Shown here piece after piece: positions 38,323 to 50,200 of a stretch of DNA of 64,000 nt. The translations under genes and the position numbers were made by a program. The notes under the pieces were generated by a model that did not search any database, was not told the DNA's origin, and saw only the letters and a list, made by a program, of their open reading frames with translations. The DNA is taken from contig JBAMDO010000580.1 in the NCBI GenBank assembly GCA_037074765.1, positions 930,001 through 994,000 on the forward strand, in the 5' to 3' direction. Each line of letters starts with the position of its first letter. Within the stretch, counting starts at the first letter, position 1. This DNA is from Mansonella perstans (taxonomy: Eukaryota > Nematoda > Chromadorea > Rhabditida > Onchocercidae).

Positions 38323-41300
38323 TTAGCAGCATCTCCGATTACCAAGATCAACTGATTTCACTCGAAATGCTCGATTCCAGTCATCATTAGGTGGATGTCG
38401 ACGATAACGCCGCGAAACAAGAACTAGCGGTAGTTTTACCATTTCTGCTGGTGGCTCCTTCATCGTTAGAGCTAATCGTAAGTTCCAAATCTAAATCAAG
38501 TATTTGGTATTTTGTGACTTATTCCAGTGGGAATAATCGCATTTAAATGTTGCTTTGATGAATTTTATTTCATCGCACTTTTGATAAAATAAAACAGTTT
38601 ATCTGAATAAAAATAGCATTGAATGTCTTTGTTATTTGTTTGAAATCCACAAATCATTTTCTAAGATTAGCATAACTCTGTGTTTCCCTAGTACTTAATG
38701 TTAACAGATGAGGTTTGCAAAAGTATAAAAATCTTGGTATTTAATGATATTAATGCTATTTCATACACACCTTGTTAATTTTTTTCCAAGTTGATCCCAG
38801 ATTTGAATAACCTAATGAAATTAACGATTTCAGACGGCCTGTTCGGAGGATGAAGAATGCGATTGAAATATGATACCAAATAAGATACCTGGCCTCTGAG
38901 TACCCGCAACTGATTGTACTTTAAGAATCTATTCACGTCACGGTCGTACTTGAATAAGATAGCGATATCGTCGCATAAACTTTGCACGAATTGTGGTGTT
39001 AACAGTTGTAGTAGAAATGTCCGTAATTCTTCATCCCATGGCTGCAAATCCGATGAGACTGATCGATTCATACCGTTTATATAAAATTAAATCATTCATT
39101 GCAATAGCAATAACAGTACTGATAAAAACACCTCACTAAGATGTTCATTTAAACTCTTTTGTTTTTCATTTCGGCTAGCATAAATAATTGAAAAGATTCT
39201 AACATAATTAGCCCAAGATAATTGTGCCCAAGTAAAAGGAAATTGTCGCAAGCGACTGGACGTCTCGGGATGTTTCACTGGGAATGCCAAACCATTATCG
39301 ATAGCTGCAATTTCCAATATTTTACCTGGTTCATATCTGCAAGTAATTATTTATATTATTTAAACAAAAATTATCTTTCATTGTAACAAATATAGAAAAT
39401 GGACAATTTGAAAAGAACTTTGAACAAGAAATTCGAAATAATTTACAATATCATTGAGAGTTCAAATCATACTTAATGAGCCAGTTCTCCATGTGGCGAT
39501 CTGTATTGCGAATAACGTAGTCGAGAACGCACAATTTCTGGAATAGATACTTAAACCGTTTCATTTCTGTCGCTGTCAGTGGACAAAAGCCACCGCCCTT
39601 ATTCCAACGTGGTATAATATCGGACGCACTTACATATCCACTGAGATATAGCTGCAGCGAGGCAAATTTTTTAATTCATTACTCAATCAATTTACTCATT
39701 AAATCACTATATACAGTGCCTTCTTTGAACAAATTTATTTGAAAAAAAAAATCTTGAAAAAAGAAATCTTAAACATTTAAATTACGATGCGATTTGTCCT
39801 ACACTTTCGGAATCCATTAGATTAAAAATTGTCTTCACATCAGTAAGAACAATAACTGGTGAACAAAAGTCACCTGATAGCTGCCATCTTTTCCTTTCGG
39901 TCCTTTGCTTTTAGCGCTTGATTCACGCTTATAATAAAAGGCCGGTGAGGCAAGTTTCACAACTCGCGTTTTTGGTACTATATGAAGCTGTAACATTTTT
40001 CATAACTTCTTAAATAATTGGTCAGTTCAAAGTGAAATTCTGAAGCAAAAATTGTGTGCTCAATGAAATCAGTTATTGTGGCAAAAAGAATCAACTTTGT
40101 GACCCATGAAATGGACCCAAACATGGATAATTCAGTGATGTCAGTGATGATCAACTAGATGAAAACTTCATTCGCTTGCAATTGTTCCAGTTGCTTATTA
40201 TTTATTACTTGTTTACTATATCAGCCGGTATCTTTTGTTAAAATCTCGATCTTTGAAGACAAATTTAAATATGCCATATGATTTAAGGAAACAATATGTT
40301 ACACATTCGGAAGATAGCTCGGACAATAAATTTGCTAAGGTCCATTCTTGAAATTTCTCGTATGAGAAAGAATAAAAAACCAGAAATTACTTGCAATTTT
40401 TCATCAACAAGAGAAGCGGCAGTTTCTGATATATAACCATTGTTTGGTATAAGACAGGCTCTTCCAAAACAGCAAAAGCAAAGCATACGTTGAAAATATT
40501 TTGGCCATTTAGGGTTTTGAGGCGCAAATGGTTCCTCGTCTTTCGGTTTGAATATCGCTATGTTTTGATAATTGATATCACGCACAAAATATGATCCTGA
40601 AATGAAAATATGACCTCTGTGATGAGTTTTAATTTATTAAATCATTGTTTTAAGTTATTACTTCTCTGGATAGTAGCATTAGCAAGACTTTATGAATTCT
40701 ACGAATCCAAATGCTATTGAGCCTTCTGAAGCAAAAAGGGAAATAAATCTTTATAGATTTCCAAGATTTTTACCGGAACTACCAGCTGCAATTCGTATTG
40801 GTTGTATGCCAGCTTTAATCGCTTCCAAAGCTCGTTTCAAATTTTGATTGAAGTCATCATCATTCAGAATTTCCTGACGCGATGATGCTATGTAAGCATG
40901 AACCTTATGTTGCCATACTGAATCCGCATGCGTTGTTGTTGACACTACCGAAGTCGATTCAGAATTTACCTGAGCATTTTCATTTAGAAATCTTGTACTC
41001 TATTTTTCCGATTCCATAAAATGATGTCAGCTTTTGTATCTGTAATGCTCCAAATCTTCAGTTTACAAAAAAAGTTACGAACATTTCAGCAACAATTTAG
41101 ATCAATTGAATTATATTTCAACTCAAACTATGTTAAGAACTCTTAAGTAGTGATTGCGATTTTTAATCATTAAATGATAGTGGTTTGTAAAAATGAATAC
41201 TACCATTGCACAATTCTCCGGTGACTTGGATGTTAAGCCAGTATGCGATAAGTCGAATTGGTCGGATTCTTGTTCTTGCTTAAAATTGGTGCAAATATTC

Positions 41301-41356
41301 AGTGATACTCTTTGTAATTGTTGTTCATAATCTTTAGTTTCCACTATCATTGTCAT
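38323..41356 (-). CDS. Type II phosphatidylinositol 4-kinase, 433 aa
   Basis: Makes PtdIns4P on trans-Golgi and endosomal membranes. Eight exons in phase: 41356-41204, 40969-40774, 40596-40391, 39987-39874, 39651-39473, 39336-39204, 39041-38889, 38490-38323 (TAA). After a non-conserved ~100-residue N-terminus the PI3/4-kinase fold follows PI4K2[22 protein letters not shown] (ATP lysine K133), [49 protein letters not shown] (catalytic D274) and [15 protein letters not shown] (metal-binding D296). The palmitoylated CCPCC motif of mammals is LCFCCF here (156-160), with three cysteines instead of four. The mammalian DRGNDNW is DRHMENW. Frame choice at 39204/39041 gives a gap-free match to the human enzyme. 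An in-frame TGA precedes the ATG. The protein ends RRCC. Confidence 0.95.
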
Positions 41357-44300
41357 CTTCACTGCTCTACGAGTTCATAAATATCTTTCTTGGGAAAATG
41401 CTAGAAAAAAGTAGTATGTTTTCATTAAGAACTCAGCAAAATCATTTGATCGTTGCAAATAGTACACCTCACGTAAAACAGAACACGAAGTATTGCCTTA
41501 ACTAATGATATTAAAGTAATTTTATCTCTCGGACAGGACAGGCCATCTATGGGGAAATATCAATAGGTGATATCACATATTCATTTGTTACCAAACTATT
41601 TTATTTTTTAAACACATCGAAATATATACCGTTTCAATCCACTGTTGATACAATAGTGCTCAGAACAGAATTATTAACAAACAATGCAACCATTTTATTT
41701 GAAATTCATTTTTTATTTGTTGAACAGAGGAAAGAAGACGGAAATATATGAAAACGAATCGAAACTGCAATAATTTGTATTCATTTCGTGGAAGATATTC
41801 AAAATTGTGGTCTCATTAATTTAATTCGGGCTTGTGGTCTCATTAATTTATTTGTGAAAGTAAATTTTTATTAATTGCCATTCCAGTTTCGAAATTGTCA
41901 GTTTTCTGTTAGGCGATTGCTAATTATCCAGGACGAATCATTCTGAATCTTTTTTCGAAAATTAGATTATATAATATTTCCTTTCTAGTTCCAAAAATCA
42001 AGGGCTTGCTTAAGTTTTACTTAAGCACTTCCATTATTCAATAAGCGATTTTTGTACGATATCAGATTTGAGCATTGATTTCAGCTACCAAATTTAAATG
42101 TTTGTTCCACAAATTTAAATAGATGGGATTTTGAATTTTGCAAATAGAATCAAAGAACTAGTTAGAAACCATGTGCTGGAAATGTGGATCACGGAAATAT
42201 CGAAATGCAGATGTGAGTTAAGATGAAAAAAGAAATTTGAACATGGCCGAGTGTCGTCATTTCACAATTCTCCTGTTGTAATTGCTGTTTTTTCTTTTAA
42301 GTGAAATTGTATTGGAAGAAACGCCGAGTAATTTGCCGTGACTGAACAAATCTAGCTAAAAACTGTAGTTTTTTTAAAATTCTTGTTTTACATATATGCA
42401 ATGACCAGTTTCTTTTTTTAGTGAATTTGAACAATAATAATCCAGTTCTATACCTTTATCGAAGAGATCCTTGTTGTGCTGAGCATATAATATTTCAAGA
42501 ACTAGATTTGTGAAAGCATAGAGAAGAAGGAAAAAAGTTATTGTAGAAGTGTAATTGTCCGAATGACAGAGAAGAACCGAATGAGAAGGAAGATGGCTCT
42601 TTGCATATCATAACAGTTTCTTTCATTTAATGAAAGTTTGTAGTGCCACAATTATTTTTAAACAATTTTCATTTTCTACTTTCTTTTCGCATACTTCAAG
42701 ATTTCGTCACTTTTTTTCACGTCTTTTCTTTAAAACAATAATTTTCCTACGGTAGTTTCAAAGTTCTGATAAATTTATTTTTTTAATATTGTCGTTTGAT
42801 ATATAATATTAGGAATTGGTACGAAACTCTCCTCTCTTTCCTTTCAAATGTTCTAAATTTATTATTGAGAATGCGAGATTTGATTATTGACGTTAATGGA
42901 AGTGACAGAAAACGAGCTGAAATTTTATGAACATGAAAAAAAAAAACTTGAGCTTAGTTTTTCTAATATAATGCTAACCATTCAATTATTGTGTTGTATG
43001 GGAGAAATATGCCGAGAGAATTAGAACACTATAATCATTAATTTTATAACTTTAAAAGCGCAATTTAGTGAGAGTATTATATTGCGCTTTTATTGATAAG
43101 TGGTGCTGATAAGCAGAAGTGAATTTGAATATGTTTGGGATAAGAAAGTAGAAAATGAAAAATGAAATGATACCATCATGTTGGATATCAATGTTGATGG
43201 AATGATTGAAAAAAATGAGATCAACGCTCTTTGTTTTTTGTTCCTAAGCACATTCTTTCAGGATAGTTTTTGTAACCAGAAGGGAATTTATTTCTTTCGT
43301 TCCATTTTTGATTTCAAGATGTCTTACCTTTTTAAAATTTCGGATTTTCAGAGGGCAGCATTCGTGCGCAAAAACTGGAAAGTGTAAATAACATGGAAAG
43401 TAGCTAGCTGAATATGATAGCAGACAGACGAAACATTCACATCCTAAGAACTTCTTTTCGGGACATTTTTACTGAGATTGATGACATAGTGAAGTAGACG
43501 AATAGATCAGGCGAAGCGGGCGGAGTTCTTTTATAGCGGCGCCAGAAAAATTCAGAAGCGTGATAAACAAATATATAAGAGGAAATACATACTTCTGCTT
43601 CTGCAACCAACCATTTTAATTTGACAATTTTGAAGATATATCCTCTCCCAACCGTCCATTCTTTTCTGCAAATGTTGAACAATAGTTCCGAAGTAAATAA
43701 TAGAAGAAAGAAGGAGCTTGATTTTTGGATCCCTTTGCAGGATTGTAAAGCATTGATTGACATCTTGAGTAGATTTTAGATTTCAGACTCAAATATCATT
43801 CAAGAAATTTTACTCCAAACTCTAACAAGGCCTTCTGCAATCCCATCTTCATCTCATATCGTTACTTATAATCAGTCTTAATTTCTTTTCAAGTTTCTAT
43901 GTCGCATCGTTTTGTGCTTTTGCAGTGCCCATCTATTGGCTTGAATAAATCGAATGGATTCAAAATAGTTTATCAGAGACTTTTGGAAATTTAATTTGGT
44001 CCTAATCGGATTCTTGTAATCTCCTACATATAACTACAAAGTTATATTTTATTCGTGTATTTTAGAAATGTTAGAAATTTTCTTTCAAGACTACTCCGTA
44101 GTAATAGAACCGGTTCAATGATTTTCGACGAGTGAAATTCCAATTATTGGTTCAAACATCTGGTAAATACTGGTAAGACTATTAACAACCAAGAACAAAA
44201 ATTGCGGTTTGCCAAGAAGAATTGTAATTTATTAATTAAATCAATACAATAATACATATTCGTTTGAAACGAAGCACAAATTTTCATTGAAATTTGGTAG

Positions 44301-45932
44301 AGTATAAATGGACTTTTCAACAGCCTATCTAGTAATTGGTTATTGATGGCAATTAATTAATTAACTGACATATCAATAGAAATGTTTATCATTTATCTAA
44401 TTTCCTTTGGTAAATGGTGATTTTATAAGTCATGTGATTGTCCGATATTTGTAAATAATTATTGTTATCAGAGTTAATTTTAAATCTTGTTCATGAATTG
44501 TCGTCTTTTAAGACAAAAAGATTTTTTTTTCTTTCAGTTTAGCACAATCAGCATTTCAATCAGTTACATAAAATGATTGCGGCATTTTTTGAAATTTCCT
44601 CACTGGAATACTTTTTCTTTGCTATTTTGAACAAAATTTAACAATCATTATCTTTCAATACCACAAATCTTTCCCGACTTTATTTTTGTGGATTATCCAT
44701 CTGATAAGAACAAGGAGAGGCTGATTTTGCCATTACTTATCATACCGATATTTGTCATACTCATCCGTTCGAATGGAAAAAATTTCCACTGTTTGTTACA
44801 GATTTTAAATCGAAAAGATTAAAACGAATGATCTGATGGAACGGTAGATCCGTCTTCAATCGTCTGATGCTATTTTTTTATTGGGGAATGTGATCTTTAA
44901 TCATCCTTGATTTGATTTTTTTTAACGGATAGTCTTTTTCATTTTGATATATCGTTACTAAACAATAAAATTATTCTATTTTTGAAGTATACCAATCTTA
45001 AGAAATCATTAATGACGCGGATTAATATAAGAATATTTAATATATTTTCGCGCATATTTCATTTTTTAACTTTCTACTTGATCTTTGGATCGTTACCTTC
45101 TTTATCTTGTTTTTCATTGATCAGAAAACTGCAAAAGCCTCAGAATAATAATGAAATCTTCTCCAGTCATTTCAAACATCTTTTTTCAGTCCATCACAAA
45201 TTAGTGAAAAATGGGAAGTCATTAGAAATTCTTAAGCTTGGGCGACAGACAAGGTATGATCAGAATCTAAATGGATTAATATATGATTAAGGGCTTTTTG
45301 GATTAGGGAAAAAACGTCATTGTGAATTAATGTGAACTAAGAGCGCCAATAAAATTAACATGAAAATTTGCTTACCACAATTGGTTAACTAGTTTGTATT
45401 GATCATACAGAAATCAACTATTGTATTACGACTCACGCAATTTTTTCAGTAATTTCCAGAAATTTGGAATCAATAACTTTTCGTTATTATCACTGTAAAC
45501 GTTATTTTGCAATTCTAAAGGTCTTCCTCAAGTTATCAACAATGACTAATTGCTGAAAAGGGATATTATTTGGTAGTGTAATAAGGATATAATTTGCTTG
45601 AATAACCGATCAGTCTAAGATTTGCCATGCAGTAAGAATATGTTAACGCAAACGATCTCAGTTATATTCAAAATTTTTCAGAAAAAAGCATATTCTGTAA
45701 CTTTTCCGGAAAATCTGAAATTATTAACTCTTTGGGCCTTTAGAAATGTGATTCTATGTTAATTAATAACTCTTTGATAATTCTATAGCTCTAGCAAAAA
45801 TTTAGTTTAGCTTAACATGAAAAATAGTTAGTTAGTCAACTTACACCATCTCATAATTCAGAAGCTCTCATATTTGCTACATCATACCCTAAAAGAGATG
45901 ATAACGATGAAAGCGAAACGTTTTCTTTCGTG
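41357..45932. other. 4.6 kb intergenic region
   Basis: AT-rich sequence between the divergent PI4K2 and vWA-ZP genes. The only coding-like signal is the broken stretch at 43437-43790 (separate entry). Direct short duplication TGTGGTCTCATTAATTTA at about 41808 and 41832. No RNA gene or mobile element seen. Confidence 0.5.
43437..43790 (+). pseudogene. Possible coding relic with several in-frame stops
   Basis: A 108-codon open frame exists on the - strand, but the better-looking protein is on the + strand in one frame: RTSFRDIFTEIDDIVK, TAG, SGEAGGVLL, TAG, then after further stops at 43559-43579 a 67-codon open run starting at 43580 with TSASATNHFNLTILKIY, RRKKELDFWIPLQDC and ALIDILSRF before TAG. 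The patch is richer in GC than its flanks. I do not recognise it. It may be a decayed gene or chance. Confidence 0.22.
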
Positions 45933-46085
45933 ATGTCAATAAAAATGATTCTGCAGTTGTTATTTGTTGTGTTTTATGAATCAAACAACGGGTTAGCTAT
46001 TCACAGAGATATCAATGACCGTCCTAAACTCTCATCGATCAACCAAGTTTCAATGATACTAAGCACTCCACAGAAAGATAAATAA
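45933..46085 (+). CDS. Candidate signal-peptide exon of the vWA-ZP gene
   Basis: A 50-codon frame begins MSIKMILQLLFVVFYESNN and then GLA, a good secretory signal with likely cleavage after LA, followed by a polar stretch. It is 1.2 kb upstream of the first vWA exon, whose phase requires one extra base from the preceding exon. No strong donor in this frame gives that phase (the best-looking is GG|GTTAGC at about 45991, phase 2), so an intermediate exon may exist. An 83-codon frame at 46217-46468 could be part of it, but shows no domain. Link to the downstream gene is inferred. Confidence 0.35.
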   Translation: MSIKMILQLLFVVFYESNNGLAIHRDINDRPKLSSINQVSMILSTPQKDK

Positions 46086-47296
46086 TGGTATTTACTAATT
46101 GAAATCAAAAAAGCGTTATTTTTGTAAATGAAAATGAGAGGAAAGTATGATAAAAGTTAAAAGAAGAAAGACTTTGCATTTCCTTTCACATCGTTGCGCA
46201 ATCATTAGCATACCAATTGATGTATTTGCCGATTCTGTATAATTTTAACAATATGCTGCGCTGTTTGCACGAGCTAGTGAATTGGTCATCCAAATGTATG
46301 GATTTTATAGCAGCCACCCAAATGAATAAAGTCCAGAAAACATTGCTGTTTTATCGGCTCACAGTTATCACTACAGCAATCAAAGTGATCAACAATGGCT
46401 TAGCACCACCTGAAATAGTTCACTCACCCATTAGAATTAAACGTTCGTTTTTCCACTTTTTCAATTAAAACTGTAATTTGTAATAAAATAAGTAGGCCAA
46501 GAAAATAATGACTTGAAATAGGTTTGTATTTATGAATAATAACAATTTTGGTAATTAATTCAAATTTCTAACAAGTAATATGAATTGACATTACTTTTCA
46601 AAAAAATAGTTAAAAAATAGTTTGATAAATTAGTATCGGTTTGGTGATATTATTCTGCTCGTTTGACTTACACAAAACTAAGTCAGAAGCATTCAATTTC
46701 AAAAAGCATTTAATTTTAATGGATCCTACTAGTGCTTAAATTACAATAATTATTATTTGCGAAAGTAAGAGTGCGGCACTTTTTGAAGATAGTAGGCAAA
46801 CAGCCATCGGCATTTAATTTTTAAAGTGTTTGCCATACGCTACAATAAAGATGTGGAACTAGTTTTTGGAATAATTAAACGCTGAATGAAATGATACGTT
46901 ATTCAGCGATAGCTGTGTAACGGCAGGAAGATAAATCATTCCGTTATAAAATTAGTTTAAAATAAATGGTAATCTAACTGCTCACATATCCCAAAACGAT
47001 AAGTCAAAAAATAGTTTTCAGGCTTGTGGCTCTCAGCTTCGCTTGTAGAAGCTTTTTGATCATAAAAAGAATAAGAAGACGTAACTAATGCATATTCATT
47101 TTGCTACTCCTTATTCGTTAGCAGTCTCTAGGACAGATTTATGAAAATTGAATTAGAGAAAGATAAAGTGATGATAACAGTCTCTCACAGAATAGATTAA
47201 AATTAAACGAAAAGCAGCTTTTCCTATAGAATAGAACTATTTTTTTTTGAAAATCTAAATCAAATTTTATCGCTGATTTAATGATTATGCATGCAG

Positions 47297-50200
47297 CTCG
47301 ATGCATTGTCAAAGCAGAACCATTGGATTTGGTATTTCTGCTAGACAGCTCAGGTTCATTGAAAAATAAATTTCAAGACGAAATCGATGTCATTCGTCGG
47401 ATCGTTAATCATGTTACCATCGGAGAATCTGCTACACGGGTCATGCTTATACAATTCAGGTGTTTTTGTTACTTAAAATATCTTTGAAATTCATTAAATT
47501 TTTGCATGTTTTAATATTCTTTTACTGTTCAGTTAATTTTTATCTCAATTTGTTTTACATTTCAATTTTTTGTAAAAAATTATAAGATATTAAAAAATGG
47601 GAATCTTGGACTCTAAGTTCTGAATTTCAAAGCTTCGGGAAATTTTCAAAAGTTTAGTGAAATAAGAAGACAGGAAATTTTGCAAGATAATTTTTAGTGG
47701 TGTTCAACATTTGGAGTTTAATTTCAAGAAATTCAAAGATCGCGAAGATATTCTTGGCGCTCTAGACGTATTGAGACATGTATCAGGCATAACACGAATT
47801 GGCGATGCATTGGAATACGCTCTAAATTTGCTGAATGAGGAAAATGTAATATGCATAAGTTTTAAAAATCCTCCTTATATACATTAATTAGATAATGCCT
47901 AAATAAAGTGAAGTCCAACAATTGTTATTCTGACTTCTCTAATCCGTGTTATCGTTTCTGTAAAAAATGCATTGCTAATTGAGTAACATTTTTACATTCG
48001 GTCATTTCGAAATAGCGTCTTATCCCTAAGAAAGAAAAAAAGCTAAATTTTTGATATTTAAGGGAATGAGATCATCGGATGTACCGAAGATAATATATTT
48101 ATTATCGGATGGTCGAACACATGATTACCCTAAAGATACTGAAATCGCTGATCTGTTGAGACAACAAATTGAAAATATTAGCATCTACGCTTATGGAACT
48201 GGTGAATATGTCGCCATGAATGAATTGCTTGCTATCACCAAGGTAGGATGGCAATCCAAAGCATAATTACTGCTACATCCCTTAATTCTGGCTGCTTTTA
48301 TCACTCCTGGAAAGTTAAATAAAGTTACTTAATTTCTGCTAAACGGTTTTGAATTGGAAATTAGATAAATCTTGTCAAGTAAAAGTTATTAATGTTATTA
48401 TAAAACAGTGCACGGATTTAGAACAGAAGCAGTTTATGAATAAAATCTTCTTTTCAGTTTTTGTAATAAGCATAGTTTAGAAATTTGTTGATATTTCTTG
48501 CAGGATCCAAAGAAAATTGTGACAAATCAAAATTTGAATGATTTGGAAACAATATTTGATCGCTGGAGGGGAACTGAGATTTGTGATAAATTGCCTGGTA
48601 TGTTGATATCAAATGAATCATCTGATTAATTTAATCCGAAATACGAGTTAGAAAAGAAAGGATGTGGTTCGCAGTGCTAACTCAAAACAAATTTCATCCG
48701 AAATTGATGAAAAACCAAATATCATACGACCGTAATAATTGCAAAAAAGAATAAATGACTGCAAATAAATGAAGCAAATAAATGAATAAATGATTGCGTT
48801 AGTCATTTCATGTTTCTTTCTTATCATTCCTCTTTTCAACAGTACGGTACTGATACTTACCAAGGATCATCATCTAACTGTAATTCTACTCTTTCTGATA
48901 TTTTAAATTCTCAAGGCATTATAGAAAGACGGATAGTTGGTTTTTTTCTCCCTCGCTTCTTTTACCGCTGGTATCAAAAAGCCAGTAAGAAAAGAATTTG
49001 ATATCTAATTTAGCTAGGCAAGGTGGAAAATGCGGTTTCACCAGCGCTTCAGAAATCGCAAATAATTTCGAAGGCAGTGTAAATAAAGACAGAAAGTTTC
49101 ACTTAATTATTTAACTGAATATGTATTTAAGTTTGTGTCCGTGGATCAGATAAGCCTCTTGATTTGATCCTGATCATTGATTCTTCCGAGTCCGTTTCTC
49201 AGCTTTTCGACGAACAAATCCGATTTGCAGTTGATCGAATTGTTCGAAATATTAATGTACATCCAGATGCTGTCAGGTAGTTCTCATTGTACTATTTTTT
49301 CTGGTAAGACTTAATTTTTGCCTGGATTATTTTTTTATTGTATCCTCTGCTTTACATTGAAGAAATTGATGTGCAGTTGATGTTTCCTCATTTCCAGACA
49401 TAATGTGACATGAATAGGACCGGTTACTTAGATTAGACAGACCTGACTTTTAAACAATCATCTTCTTATCCTTCTATCCAGTATCGATTTACTACATAAG
49501 TGATCCTACGAATAATGGAATAGTTTATTGCATCGTCATAAACAAATAAACAACCATTACCGATTATTTGCTTCAAAATCATTCAACTTTAATTAGAATT
49601 TCATTTTCGAGTGGATGTCATTGCAAAGTTTTCTTACTGGAAATGTTTTTAGAGCAAGCATTAAATCGGGAGAATTGTGTAGAGTTTAACAACAGAAAGT
49701 AGCAACTATTTAGGCGCATTTGCATGTAATTCGATGTGACACAAACTGCTTATTTGTTTGCATGCTCTCTAACATCCTTCCAATGGGATAGTCTCGATGT
49801 CGTTTCAGCAATAAATACAAAATAACCCGTCTCGACAATGTTTCCAGCTGTGCTCATTATCGCTTGTCAACTCTTCCTTCTCTAAACTTGCTTATATTTT
49901 ACAAATGTTGACAACATAACACATAGAAAATAATTTTATCTTGCTTTTAAACTGAGCTATACCGAATTTAAAATGCTGCTGGTTTCATGTGCTGCATCAT
50001 TCCAGCAGAAGATATGTTGACGCATAAAACTAGTGAAATTCAACTTGATTTGTAGTAGAATGAAATGAATTAATTTAGAAGACAAAATAATTTAGAATCA
50101 TTATAGGTTAGCTTTGATTACTTATTCTGGACAAGCTTACGTCCATTTCAAATTCAACGATCCACAAATTGGTAACAACACAGCGGTGACAAAACATTTA

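Noticed and set aside
39096..39317. Extension of the PI4K2 exon beyond NY into [15 protein letters not shown]
   Set aside because: Splicing at 39204 to 39041 gives a gap-free match to the human enzyme; the extension does not.
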